Source: Cephalotus follicularis
Lineage: Eukaryota > Streptophyta > Magnoliopsida > Oxalidales > Cephalotaceae
Assembly (NCBI GenBank): GCA_001972305.1
Contig: BDDD01003330.1
Span: forward strand, 62,001 to 126,000
DNA length: 64,000 bases
Reading direction: 5' to 3'
Positions 1 to 9,947 of the stretch are shown one piece after another. The position numbers were made by a program, and so were the translations under genes. Numbering within the stretch: position 1 is the stretch's first letter; each line of letters opens with the position of its first letter. The notes under the pieces were generated by a model. That model was not told the DNA's origin, did not search any database, and saw only the letters and a program-made list of their open reading frames with translations.

Positions 1-66
1 TGCTACGACAACTACGTGGGTGCTCATTAATTTATTAATGAGCTCACTGAAGGTGACTGTTGATAG
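1..66. mobile_element. Left remnant of the sequence that Cop-A inserted into
   Basis: Short stretch left of Cop-A ending in the 5-bp target duplication GATAG (62-66), which recurs at 8345-8349. It holds a perfect 10-bp inverted repeat with 2-bp spacer (22-43, GCTCATTAAT/ATTAATGAGC). Together with 8350-9660 it is the pre-insertion DNA, probably part of a Copia LTR. No coding potential is visible. Confidence 0.4.
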
Positions 67-1345
67 TGAAATAAACACTCTTGCAATATACAAGAGGGGG
101 GGTGAATTGAATATTGATGTAAATATCGGGAATTTAAAAACTTTAAAGGAAAGGAGTGAAGGGAAAGAAAAACTTCTCCGAATTTAGAGTGGTTTGGCTA
201 ACTCTTGTCTACGTCCACTTTTCTCAAGGGAGCTCCTTGAGTTTCCACTATCTCGAATTGATTAAGGCAGCAATTCGTTACACCTTACAATTTTGTAATT
301 GACCTCAATCACAAGACCTTGACCTCAAGACCTTAGAGGATTCTCCTCTTTTACAAGTAATAGTGAAAGTGTTTACAAGATAACCTCTCAAATAGGTTTG
401 ATATGACTAATACATATCACAATATGAAACACTCAGATAAACTCAAAAGATAGAGCTTGGAAGCCTTTTAGAACACTATAGAGCACTTTGAGCTTTTACA
501 CACTAGAATGCTTGAATTTGATATCTCTCTTTGTGTAATTGATATGAATTATTCTGAATTGTTGTTATTCTTCTGAGGTTTCAGTCTTCCTTTTATAGGC
601 AGAAAAGATTTGTAGTCGTTGCATGATTCATGGAAGCTTTTGATTTTAAAATGTATTAGTGCAACTTTGAATTTTGTCTCTGCTGACATAAAGACGTCGA
701 TGTCTTTTTAAAGGCGTCAATGTCTTTGATAGTTGATAGCCGTTGGAAGTGCGCGTACTAGCCGTTCCATGTTTCTCGGGTCAAACCATTTAAAAAGACG
801 TCGATGTCTTTTTAAAGGCGTCGATGTCATTTCTAGGAAATCTCCAGCATTTGAATCTTTGAGCATCACATTGACTTCTTCTGTAGGGGTCGATGTCTTT
901 TCTGGGAAATGCAGATAGGTCTAGAAAGGCGACGATGTCTATGGAAAGGGATCGACTTCTTTTGTACGGACGTCGATGTCTTTGCATGTAGGGATCGATG
1001 TCTTCAATTCCGATATGATCAGTAGCTTCTGGCACTAAAGACATCGATGTCTTCTTGAAAGGGATCGATGTCTTTCTGTACGGACGTCGATGTCATTTCT
1101 GGAAGGTCGATGTCTTCATTAAAATTTGATCTTGTAACTTGTGGCACTAAAGACGCCGATGTCTTCTTGAAAGGGATGGATGTCTTTCTGTACGGACGTC
1201 GATGCCATTTCTGGGAAATCAATGTCTTTTGCTGCAGATGTGTTTTGCCTTGGTATTGAACTTTGTAATATCTTGCAGATCAAGTAAACTTGTCAAATGC
1301 AAATATGTTATCATCAAAACAAGGATTGGGACTAAATCGTCAACA
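67..1345 (-). repeat. Cop-A 3' LTR
   Basis: Direct repeat of 7086-8344. It starts TGAAATAAACAC and ends AAATCGTCAACA in plus-strand reading. It carries one extra roughly 20-bp unit of the GACGTCGATGTC array relative to the other LTR. The minus-strand TATA box (CTATAAAA) lies at 591-598. Confidence 0.95.
690..1235. repeat. GACGTCGATGTC array in the Cop-A 3' LTR
   Basis: About fifteen imperfect copies of a 10-14 bp near-palindrome (GACGTCGATGTC, GGATCGATGTC, GGCGTCGATGTC), often flanked by AAAG and CTTT, spaced 15-45 bp apart. Their flanks are degenerate, so this is a motif array rather than a simple tandem repeat. It ends about 94 bp upstream (in element sense) of the TATA box at 591-598. Confidence 0.85.
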
Positions 1346-2104
1346 ATCTCCCCCTTTTTGATGATGACAAAAATTTGCTCAAAAAGGCATAAACCAATTA
1401 AAGCATAAGTGAATACCAAATTAAAACATAATACCAATAGAGTTATCTTATAAAGTAAGCAATGGCAATTTTCATAAGAAAGTTCCTGCGCAAAATCAAT
1501 TAGCTATGAGTTTTGCATATTAGAACACTTTCTCCCATATCAATCAAAAACTCTAGCATATTGAGCCTTAATCTCCCAATATCAGCAAAAAACTCTAACA
1601 TCTCTAGCATATTGAGCCTTTTCTTTTGAGCCAGCCTTTTCTCATTTCTCCCCCTTTTTCGTATAGCATCAAAAAGGTAGAAAACATTAGCTCCCCCTTA
1701 ATAAAAGCAAGGGTAAAAAAATATGAACATAGGCATTATGCACAAAATATCAAAATATTGGCAATAAATGTAATTGAGAAAACATATTATCATTAACCAA
1801 AAACACATTCATAAAACCATATCATAATCATAAACACAATTCATAAAACTATATCATAATCATAACAATGTATACACACCATTTCATAAACACAATCATA
1901 AAAACACATAATTTCATTAACAAACTTTGTTCTTACAAAAATATAAATAAACACTTAGTTTCATTACAACACAAAAAAAACAAACAACAAAAAAAGAAAT
2001 CAAAAACAGCAACAAGATCAAGCAGCAGGAGGAGGGGCATCGGAATCGGAGTCATCGCCCGAAGTCTCTTCGCAACCATCAATAGTCTTGGAATCCGCGA
2101 GTTT
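1346..2104 (-). other. Cop-A 3' untranslated region with repeated polypurine tracts
   Basis: No coding. The polypurine tract adjoining the 3' LTR reads AAAAAGGGGGAGA on the minus strand (about 1347-1359). Near-copies occur at about 1648-1661 and 1690-1699. The rest is A/T-rich with repeats of 'catattgagcctt' and 'cataatcataaacac'. Multiple polypurine tracts before the 3' LTR are a known Sirevirus trait. Confidence 0.75.
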
Positions 2105-3334
2105 TCATTCCATCCTTTTGAGACGCCTCCTTACGACTTTTGGGTAGTAGTAGATGGTGTCATCGATGTTATCGAAGTCGGACCGAATCGTCACATGATC
2201 CTTTTCCCAGCTAGTGAGCTGCGAGTTGACTTGCTCAAATTTTTCTTCAAGCGAGGCTTGCATAGAATCAAATCTTGAGCGCATAAACTCCATCATCCTG
2301 TCAAAATCAGTAGAGGGTGAGGTTCCTTGAGCTTGAGCCTGAGCCGGTTGAGCTTCTTCTTGAGCTTCCCATGGAGGGTTCTGTTCTTGCTCTTCCCTTG
2401 CAATCCTTTGCACTTGATCAACTTTGGGGCAATAAGTCCAAATGCCTTCTTGCTTTTTCCACCCCATCCTATTCATAGTGCTCTTGTTATAAGTGTCTTC
2501 CTTCTTCAATTTCGTTGCAATTTCTCCTTCAAGTCGAATTTGGTGATGTTGGAAGACTTGTGTAAGGATTGATCCGAAGGGTAGAACGGATTTCTTTTGA
2601 GAGAATGCTCTCACCATGGTCGTGAGCATGAGAAGGGGAAAACAGAATTCTATCTTAGAGAGGATGCACCACATGAGGAAAGCTTGCATCCGGGATAGCT
2701 TGGCATACCCTCCACCTGTGGGAAGAAATTGGTGTACAATGAGATGGTGGAGGAGCCTATGGTCAACTGACAATCTATTTGTGGGCAGTGCCATATTGGG
2801 ATGAATATTTGGATCATTTGGGTATGTAATTGACAAAATTTGATTAAGTTGAAAACCCTCAACCTCCGGCCATTTTTTATGTTCAAAAATGTATAAGCCG
2901 GTATGTGGAATATGGAGTATAGAGGCTAGAATCCTAGCATCTAGATAGATACGCTGCCCTTTGACAGAAGAGGAGAGTGCAAATTCCTCATTAGGGCTGG
3001 ATACAATCCGAAGGTTCATGTAAAATTCCTTGACCAATTTTATGTAAAAAGCGTCCTGGATTTGTACAAGAGGAAGAAGGTGGAGGTCATCTAACCAAGA
3101 AACAAAAGAAAACTCAGAGGAACAGAAATCTAAATCTATGTTCCTGCCTCCCATAACCCTTTTATCAACAAAAATGACATTTCTCAAAGGAACTTGCTCT
3201 TCGGATTCGGAATCCGATTGGAGAGCAGGGTCAGGGGAAGGCTCTCTAATTTCAAGCCTCTGCCTTTTAGCAGATTTCTTAGGCTGAGAAGAAGATGCAG
3301 CCTTCTTATTGGCAGTATGTTTTCTCCTCGGCAT
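2105..3334 (-). CDS. Cop-A third ORF (env-like position; resembles 'putative plant transposon protein' domain)
   Basis: Intact ORF of about 409 aa, sense with pol and lying between pol and the 3' LTR. I chose the Met of MPRRKH (3334) over an in-frame Met at 3346 because the homologous ORF in Cop-B also starts with a short basic MAPKRQ leader. Layout: Lys/Arg-rich N-terminus (nuclear-localisation-like), acidic Ser/Glu stretch (about 30-50), a globular region of about 230 residues, a Gln/Ala/Glu-rich linker, and a C-terminal helical, probably coiled-coil, segment. No signal peptide or clear membrane helix is visible, unlike the predicted env of SIRE1. From memory the globular region resembles the domain annotated in many plants as a putative plant transposon protein; a profile search would decide. 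Function unknown. Confidence 0.7.
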   Translation of the reverse strand: MPRRKHTANKKAASSSQPKKSAKRQRLEIREPSPDPALQSDSESEEQVPLRNVIFVDKRVMGGRNIDLDFCSSEFSFVSWLDDLHLLPLVQIQDAFYIKLVKEFYMNLRIVSSPNEEFALSSSVKGQRIYLDARILASILHIPHTGLYIFEHKKWPEVEGFQLNQILSITYPNDPNIHPNMALPTNRLSVDHRLLHHLIVHQFLPTGGGYAKLSRMQAFLMWCILSKIEFCFPLLMLTTMVRAFSQKKSVLPFGSILTQVFQHHQIRLEGEIATKLKKEDTYNKSTMNRMGWKKQEGIWTYCPKVDQVQRIAREEQEQNPPWEAQEEAQPAQAQAQGTSPSTDFDRMMEFMRSRFDSMQASLEEKFEQVNSQLTSWEKDHVTIRSDFDNIDDTIYYYPKVVRRRLKRME

Positions 3335-3540
3335 ATTATCAAACACTTAGTGAACACAACTGTCAAACACAGAGAGTGATAAAAACAGATGGATTGGAGA
3401 AGATGAAAACAGATTTTGATGTTGGAGAAGGATTCAGAGGATTGTTTTCCAACAAATAGAATGATTTTTGAAAGAAAAATAAAGAGAGTAGAAATTTTCG
3501 AAAAACTCAGAATAGGGTTAAACTGTATTATGAGCATGAG

Positions 3541-3823
3541 ATCGACGTTTTTATGAAGAAGTCGATTTCTGAGTGAAAGACGTCGACGTGATTCAAAAGA
3601 CGTCGACGCGTTCTTTAAAAGAACGGAAGAAATCAATTTAGAAAACGCTGCATTTTAAAAAGCATCGACGTGTTTGAAAAGAAGTCGACGTGTTTCAGGG
3701 AAACACAAAGAGATCGATGTTTTAAAAAGAGACCGACGTGATTTTCATAAGGCATAAAATTTTGCTGGAAAAGAAGTCGACGTGTTTTTGTAAAGCATGG
3801 AATTTTTCAGAAAAGAAGTCGAC
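3541..3823. repeat. GTCGACGTG array between pol and the third ORF of Cop-A
   Basis: About ten copies of (A)AGACGTCGACGTG, AAGTCGACGTG or CATCGACGTG lie in under 300 bp of noncoding DNA between the pol stop (3934) and the third ORF (3334). Core and flanks match the array in this element's own LTRs. It is positioned where a promoter or processing signal for the third ORF would be. Confidence 0.8.
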
Positions 3824-3933
3824 GTTTTTGTAAAACAGAACAGAAAATCAAGCAAAAACAGAAGAATAACCAAAATACAACTTTTACATCAAATAAACAT
3901 ACAATCAATCATATCATTCAAACAGAATAAACA

Positions 3934-5370
3934 TCATTCAAGTTCACATAAACCTAATTCTCTTCTAAACTTAGAAAAAGAATTTTCATCTAAGGGTTTG
4001 GTGAAAATATCCGCCACTTGTTTTTCGGTGGGAATATACTCTAAAACAGTGTCTCCACTTTCTACATGTTCTCTTAAGAAGTGGTATCTAATGTCAATGT
4101 GCTTTGTCCTAGAATGATGAAATGGGTTCTTAGCTAGGCAAATGCTACTAGTATTATCACATTTAATAGATACATCCTTAACACATATACCATAATCAAC
4201 CAATTGTTGCTTTTGCCAAAGGATTTGTGCACAACAACTACCTACAGCAATATATTCAGCTTCAGTGGTAGATAAACCTACTGAATTTTGCTTTTTACTA
4301 AACCAAGAGACAAGCATGCTCCCTAGGTATTGGCATGAGCCACTAGTGCTCTTGCGGTCAACTTTATAACCACCAAAGTCGGCATCCGAGTAAGAATGTA
4401 AATCAAAATTAGAATATCGGGAATACCACAAGCCTAATGTAGGTGTGTATGCAAGATATTTAAATATACGTTTCACAGCAAATAAATGGGATTCTTTAGG
4501 ATTGGATTGAAAACGGGCACACAAGCACACACTAAACAAAATATCGGGTCTACTTGTAGTTAAATACAATAAAGATCCTATCATGCTTCTATAAAGCTTT
4601 TGATCGACATGTTTACCTTGTTCGTCTTTGTCAAGCTTTGTAGAGGTGCTCATAGGAGTCTTGCTTGTTTTAGCATTCTCCATTCCAAACTTCTTGAGAA
4701 TATCCTTTATATATTTTGTTTGGTTGATGAAGATCCCGTCTTTGTTTTGTCTGACTTGTAGTCCAAGAAAGTAGTTTAGCTCTCCCATTAAACTCATTTC
4801 AAATTCAGATTTCATGGTAATTGAAAATTCCTTGCACAAAGAGTCATTAGTAGATCCAAAGATAATATCATCAACATAAATTTGAACAATAAGTAAATCA
4901 TTACCTTTAGATTTTGTAAAAAGTGTAATATCAACATTTCCTCGTTTAAAATCGTTTTCAATTAAAAACTTTGTCAACCTAGAGACAAGGCATTTTACAT
5001 TTTGATTTTGAAGATCATTTAAATTTATAACATAAACATTGCCTTCTCTTTGTCCAATAAACTTAGTAGCGTTATTGTTATTGTCTACAACTCTACATGA
5101 AGTATTTTCAAAAATAACTCTACAATTCTTGTCACATAATTGACTTATGCTCAAGAGATTGTGTTTGAGTCCTTTTACATGCAATACATTAGAAATAGAA
5201 ATGTCTTTGTTACCTATAGAGTCGGTTCCAACGATTTGTCCTTTTGTATTGTCTCCAAAGGTTACGTTTCCTCCGTCTTTTGGTTTCCAAGTTATAAATA
5301 GGCGTTTGTTACCTGTCATATGCTTGGAACATCCACTATCGAGGTACCAATGATTTCTCTTTGGTGACAC
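3934..5370 (-). CDS. pol: Cop-A pol, in-frame deletion: protease fused to RT C-terminus and RNase H
   Basis: Uninterrupted 478-codon ORF. Residues 7-18 hold the Copia protease motif W-Y-L-D-S-G-C-S-K-H. Protease ends near residue 130 and the sequence jumps directly (about 4980) into the RT C-terminus, with YVDD at 165-168, then RNase H (DADFGG, STSG, STTEAEY) and the conserved pol end ([22 protein letters not shown]). GAG-preintegrase, integrase and the RT finger/palm N-terminus are missing. The junction keeps frame. The first codon shown is GTG, directly preceded by TAG, so the true start is uncertain. It cannot supply integrase or a complete RT. Confidence 0.9.
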   Translation of the reverse strand: MSPKRNHWYLDSGCSKHMTGNKRLFITWKPKDGGNVTFGDNTKGQIVGTDSIGNKDISISNVLHVKGLKHNLLSISQLCDKNCRVIFENTSCRVVDNNNNATKFIGQREGNVYVINLNDLQNQNVKCLVSRLTKFLIENDFKRGNVDITLFTKSKGNDLLIVQIYVDDIIFGSTNDSLCKEFSITMKSEFEMSLMGELNYFLGLQVRQNKDGIFINQTKYIKDILKKFGMENAKTSKTPMSTSTKLDKDEQGKHVDQKLYRSMIGSLLYLTTSRPDILFSVCLCARFQSNPKESHLFAVKRIFKYLAYTPTLGLWYSRYSNFDLHSYSDADFGGYKVDRKSTSGSCQYLGSMLVSWFSKKQNSVGLSTTEAEYIAVGSCCAQILWQKQQLVDYGICVKDVSIKCDNTSSICLAKNPFHHSRTKHIDIRYHFLREHVESGDTVLEYIPTEKQVADIFTKPLDENSFSKFRRELGLCELE

Positions 5371-5387
5371 CTACAAAACAAGAGAAT

Positions 5388-5648
5388 TTATGTTGAAGAC
5401 TTTGGTACCCAAGTTGCTTTGGGTCCGGGGGGGTTAGTAAAAAATGTTCCTTTAGGAACCCATATAGTTATTAATTTCAACAATTTATTTTTTAATAACA
5501 AATTTCTCTTGTGCACGTTATTTCTCTTGCGATAGCAAGTGTGTGTAGTGTGGCCATATCTATTACAATAATTACAAGTCATGCTAGATGAGACTTTTTG
5601 ATTATCCTTCTTTTCAAGATATTTTTGAAAATGTTTAACATTGTTCAT
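5388..5648 (-). pseudogene. Cop-A gag C-terminal zinc-knuckle segment
   Basis: An 86-codon stretch homologous to the part of Cop-B that begins MNNVK. It carries one CX2CX4HX4C knuckle (C-N-Y-C...H-T-T-H-T-C) and ends with the conserved gag tail WVPKG...TNPPGPK...WVP. In Cop-B the same region is continuous with gag and holds four such knuckles. Here it is separated from gag by stops near 5650-5812 and lies in a different frame from pol. Confidence 0.75.
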
Positions 5649-5812
5649 CTCATCATAACCTAGGCCAGCCTTGTTAAAAACACATCTTTGAAGACCTAAG
5701 AGTTTATCAAGTTTTTCACTACTATTTGAAAATTTTGAAAAAGTCTTCTTAAGAGCATCAATTTCAACTTTAAAGTCTCATTTTCTTTTTCTAAAGAGAT
5801 AGTCTTATCATC

Positions 5813-7027
5813 TTAGGACTTATTAGATAAACATTCTAATTCATGTTTTAAACTAACATTTTCTCTATTAAGAGCTTTAACGGTCTTTTTAAGAGACGTA
5901 TTTTCTAAACTAAATTTCTCAAGTAATTCAAGAAGTTCACTTACCTCATTCTCATCTTCATCTTCATCTTCATCTTCATCACTATCGTTGATTGCCATCA
6001 ATGCTATTTGTGCTACCTCTTGGTCTTCTTCTTCTTCGGAGCTTGATTCATCACTATCCGACCATGTAGCAAGCATAGCTTTCTTCTTTTTGATAGTGTC
6101 TTTTGCTTTCTTCAATCTTGGACATTCACTCTTGTAATGTCCGGATTTGTTGCATTCAAAACAAATTATTTCTTCCTTCTTTGTTTCGGATTTTGATGGG
6201 AATGTCTTCTTGAAGTGTTTGTTCCAAAACTTTTTCTTTGCTAGATATTTCTTGAATCTTCTTGTGATCAAAGCCATTTCATCGTCACTATCTTCTTCAC
6301 TTGAGTCCGTTGTAGAGGACTTAAATGCAATGACTTTCTTTTTCTTTTTATCTTGTTCTTCATCATCCTCATGGTTTTTGATGGTCATTTCATGTGTCAT
6401 GAGTGATCCAAGAAGTTTTTCAAGCGGCAAGGTGTTGAGGTCTTTTGCTTCCTCTATAGCCGTAACCTTAGGCATCCAACTTTTCGGTAGACACCTAAGT
6501 ATCTTTCTTACCATTTCACTATTAGTGTAGCATTTATTCAAAGATTGTAAAGAATTAATAATATTTGTAAATCTAACAAACATACCGGAAATGTTTTCAT
6601 TTTCCTTCATTGAGAACATTTCGTATTCTCTTACAAGGATATTTATTTTAGCATCCTTGACTTGATTGGTTCCTTCATAAGTAACCTATAGTCTATCCCA
6701 CATCTCTTTTGCGGTAGCACATGATGATACTCTATTGAATTCATTAGAGTTTAAAGCACATATAATAACGTGTTTGGCTTTAGCATTTAATTGTACCTAA
6801 TTTCTATCATCAGCCGTATATGAGCTTCTCGATTTGAGGGTTTTGATACCTTCTTGCGAGATGATGTGACGAAGTTCCGGGCCATCAATGATGATGTCCC
6901 ATAAGTTGAAGTCAAGAGCTTGAATAAATATTGTCATCTTTGCCTTCCAATGACTATAGTTGTTTCCATCGAAAAATGGAGGCTTTGAGATTGACATGCT
7001 TTCCTTGTTTGACATATTCAATTCCAC
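5813..7027 (-). pseudogene. gag: Cop-A gag (broken)
   Basis: Starts MELNMSNKES with the Copia gag signature FFDGNNYSHWKAKM near the N-terminus, 44 bp downstream of the primer site. Stops break it between 6619 and 6797, including a TAG in the VTYEGTNQVK region. The open part (6619-5813) holds MVRKILRCLP...W-MPKVTAIEE, a Lys/Glu-rich tract, one CCHC knuckle C-F-E-C-N-K...H...C at about 6122-6163, and a long acidic tail predicted to be coiled coil. It would form the RNA-binding capsid if intact. Confidence 0.85.
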
Positions 7028-7070
7028 GAAGGATCTTTGTAATCTCTAACAATTAAGAAATAAGATTAAC

Positions 7071-7083
7071 CGCTCTGATACCA
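7071..7083 (-). other. Cop-A primer-binding site (tRNA-iMet type)
   Basis: Minus-strand TGGTATCAGAGCG, two bases inside the 5' LTR (7086). TGGTATCAGAGC is the usual plant initiator-Met tRNA primer site and fixes the element's orientation. Confidence 0.9.
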
Positions 7084-7609
7084 ATTGAAATAAACACTCT
7101 TGCAATATACAAGAGGGGGGGTGAATTGAATATTGATGTAAATATCGGAAATTTAAAAACTTTAAAGGAAAGGAGTGAAGGGAAAGAAAAACTTCTCCGA
7201 ATTTAGAGTGGTTCGGCTAACTCTTGCCTACGTTCACTTTTCTCAAGGGATCTCCTTGAGTTTCCACTATCTCGAATTGATTAAGGCAGCAATTCGTTAC
7301 ACCTTACAATTTCACGATTGACCTCAATCACAAGACCTTGACCTCAAGACCTTAGAGGATTCTCCTCTTTTACAAGTAATAGTGAAAGTGTTTACAAGAT
7401 AACCTCTCAAATAGGTTGGATATGACTAATACAGATCACAATATGAAACACTCAAATAAACTCAAAAGATAGAGCTTGGAAGCCTTTTAGAACACTATTG
7501 AGCACTTTGAGCTTTTACACACTAGAATGCTTGAATTTGATATCTCTCTTTGTGTAATTGATATGAATTATTCTGAATTGTTATTATTCTTCTGAGGTTT
7601 CAGTCTTCC

Positions 7610-7617
7610 TTTTATAG
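7610..7617 (-). promoter_or_regulatory. TATA box of the Cop-A 5' LTR
   Basis: CTATAAAA on the minus strand, 94 bp downstream of the last GACGTCGATGTC unit (7712-7723). The same box and spacing occur in the 3' LTR (591-598 and 693). Called from sequence and position only. Confidence 0.6.
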
Positions 7618-7709
7618 GCAGAAAAGATTTGTAGCCGTTGCATGATTCATGGAAGCTTTTGATTTTAATATGTATTAGTGCAACTTTGAATTTTGTCTCT
7701 GCTGACATA

Positions 7710-8226
7710 AAGACGTCGATGTCTTTGATAGTTGATAGCCGTTGGAAGTGCGCGTATTAGCCGTTCCATGTTTCCCGGGTCAAACCATTTAAAAAGACAT
7801 TGATGTCTTTTTAAAGGCGTCGATGTCATTTCTGGGAAATCTCCAGCATTTGAATCTTTGAGCATCACATCGACTTCTTCTGTAGGGGTCGATGTCTTTT
7901 CTGGGAAATGCAGATAGGTCTAGAAAGGCGTCGATGTCTATGGAAAGGGATCGACTTCTTTTGTACGGACGTCGATGTCTTTGCATGTAGGGATCGATGT
8001 CTTCAATTCCAATTTGATCAGTAGCTTCTGGCACTAAAGACGTCGATGTCTTCTTGAAAGGGATCGGTGTCTTTCTGTACGGACGTCGATGTCATTTCTG
8101 GAAGGTCGATGTCTTCGTTAAAATTTTATCTTGTAACTTCTGGCACTAAAGACGTCGATGTCTTCTTGAAAGGGATCGATGTCTTTCTGTATGGACGTCG
8201 ATGCCATTTCTGGGAAATCAATGTCT
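7710..8226. repeat. GACGTCGATGTC array in the Cop-A 5' LTR
   Basis: Same array as 690-1235, one unit shorter. It begins about 119 bp from the LTR start (8344) in element sense and fills most of the region upstream of the TATA box. Confidence 0.85.
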
Positions 8227-8344
8227 TTTGCTGCAAATGAGTTTTGCCTTGGTATTGAACTTTGTAATATCTTGCACATCAAGTAAACTTGTCAAATGCA
8301 AATATGTTATCATCAAAATAAGGATTGGGACTAAATCGTCAACA

Positions 8345-9660
8345 GATAGAATATCTGTAGAGAGTTTTACTTACATGTCAGACAAAATTCTAGTTTTTCA
8401 GTAGTGCAGCCGTCACTAGATGTCTTATGCATAGGGTGTTGTGTTTTGATGGTGCTTCAATACATATTCAATGAAGTGTATACATGCATTAGTTGGACAT
8501 AGTAGGCTTATGTATGGAGACATGTGAACTGGCAACAATGAATCCATTGCTTCTAGTAAAAGATGATTATGCTCAGGATGATTTTCGTTAGCAATTAAGC
8601 GTCTGGTCAGGCTAACCACGATATCAAGAGTGTGATATCATTGGTTGAATATTAAAGGGGAACCTCTAATATTATTTAGGCTGACGAAAGATAGTCACGT
8701 GGCTAAAGATTAAATTATTGGGGTCCGACATAATCCGTACCCTAGATTTAATCAGAGCATTGTCAATGGCAGGACTATACGTGCATGTACCTGTAAATAG
8801 TGGTTCGCGGATAATTCATATTACCTGGGGGTCGTTATGCATTGCTAGATGTCGATGTCAACCAGTAGGAAGCCTGAGATTAAATTGATAATCAATCTTG
8901 GACAAAAAGAATTAAAAGAGTTTTAATTCGGAAAAATCTGAGATATTATTTTTATGTGATAATAAATATTTGATCGGATAATTGTGAGTGTCACGATTTA
9001 ATGTTATGGCCAGCGTAATAGTGAACCTATAGGGTCACACACAATACAGGCTGATATTTTTGATACCGTTACGAGAGAAAATAATTTGGATAATTATATC
9101 CTAATTATATTTTATGATATTAAATATCCTCAATGCGATTAAGGAAAGAAAGTAATATAAATGGAAAGGAATGCTATTTATGTCAAGTAAGATAGTTCAC
9201 TAAAATGGAGGATTGAGGAGATAATGTTTTCTATTTTTGTCTAGCAGCATTACAAGAAACAAGTTTTCTCTTTAATCATAATCCTGACATTCTTCTTCCT
9301 CTCTTTCAGTACATTTTTTCCGGTTCTTTGAACAACAAAGAAAAACACAGCCACCAAAAATAAGAGTTGTTGACTTCAAAAGTCTGGTGTTGGCAATTGA
9401 AGCTTGTTGTGGATACCTTGGAGGCCTGTTATTCTTGGAGGCTAGAACCCGCAATCATCAACGAAGGAGCTGCTCCATTTCGTGAGTATATTCCGCCTGG
9501 TCTTTCTGTTTTATATATGTTTTCTAACTGTATATATATACTCAAATTATCATGGGATTGAACTTTATGGTTTGATTATCATGAGATGATAATGGTTTTG
9601 TATTAGGATGCATGCCTCTAGATTGATTTATGTTGTTTAAATTGCCATAAGGTTCCAATA
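8345..9660 (+). mobile_element. Copia-like LTR fragment (probable solo or terminal LTR)
   Basis: Noncoding. It contains GTGAACCTATAGGGTCACACAC (about 9022-9043), a block I associate with LTRs of several plant Copia families, and a leader-like stretch CGTGAGTATATTCCGCCTGG (9481-9500). It stops at about 9660, where Tat integrase coding begins, so it probably inserted into, or truncated, Tat-T there. No second copy is in the window, so its ends and family are unproven. Confidence 0.45.
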
Positions 9661-9947
9661 GCATGGTGGGCCAGAAATAGCCCTGCCTCAACAATTTGTT
9701 AGACAAGATCCTGCCCCCTGTGTGATTTCTACATACTCTTCCATGGACTTCCCTTAGAGCATAATCGGCCTCTGAGGGAGTCAAACATCTCAGCATAGAG
9801 AAAGAAAAAGACCTTTTGTAGAGGATTCCTTCTCGGAATTGGTATCTGTTGGATCTATACACCAGTCTTTGTGCTTCCTCTAGGTCCTCTGGAAAAATTC
9901 CATCCCTTAGCTAACTAATGAACGGAGTCATCCAATTCGGCTCTTGT
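9661..9947 (-). pseudogene. Tat-T integrase N-terminal fragment
   Basis: The minus strand encodes the linker and zinc-binding part of a Tat-lineage integrase: WMTPFI..LRDGI, YRSNRY, LYKRSFS, LLRCL-like, EADYALREVHG, CRNH (HHCC start) and RQGYFWPTM. Coding homology stops at WPTM, before the second Cys pair and the catalytic core. One in-frame TAG lies in the linker (near 9910). Read across Gyp-E (9948-38544), it continues the archaeal-type RNase H reading at 38545, which proves both pieces were one pol. Confidence 0.88.

Larger units (their letters stand above)
67..8344 (-). mobile_element. Cop-A: Sirevirus-type Ty1/Copia retrotransposon with internal pol deletion
   Basis: Complete element bounded by two long LTRs (67-1345 and 7086-8344, both TG...CA) and a perfect 5-bp TSD, GATAG, at 62-66 and 8345-8349. 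On the minus strand the order is 5' LTR, tRNA-iMet-type primer site, gag, zinc-knuckle segment, protease, RT C-terminus plus RNase H, a third ORF, polypurine tracts, 3' LTR. The long LTRs, acidic gag, third ORF and repeated polypurine tracts fit the Sirevirus (SIRE/Maximus) lineage. Integrase and the N-terminal RT are deleted and gag carries stops, so it is non-autonomous. By eye the LTRs differ by a few percent, so it is not a very recent insertion. Confidence 0.93.
7086..8344 (-). repeat. Cop-A 5' LTR
   Basis: Direct repeat of 67-1345 and adjacent to the primer site. The minus-strand TATA box CTATAAAA is at 7610-7617, and the nearest array motif is at 7712. Confidence 0.95.

Noticed and set aside
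690-1235. Regularly spaced short repeats resembling a CRISPR array
   Set aside because: Units are degenerate 10-14 bp near-palindromes with short irregular spacers inside plant LTRs, with no cas genes; they are LTR motif arrays.
1868-2278. 136-aa plus-strand ORF
   Set aside because: Partly antisense to the C-terminus of the Cop-A third ORF and low-complexity elsewhere; a shadow.
7071-7083. tRNA gene fragments suggested by CTCTGATACCA motifs
   Set aside because: These are primer-binding sites next to LTRs; no cloverleaf or full tRNA sequence was seen anywhere.
9542-9660. Extension of the Tat-T integrase ORF beyond WPTM
   Set aside because: Sequence after WPTM is the Copia-like LTR fragment and has no integrase similarity.
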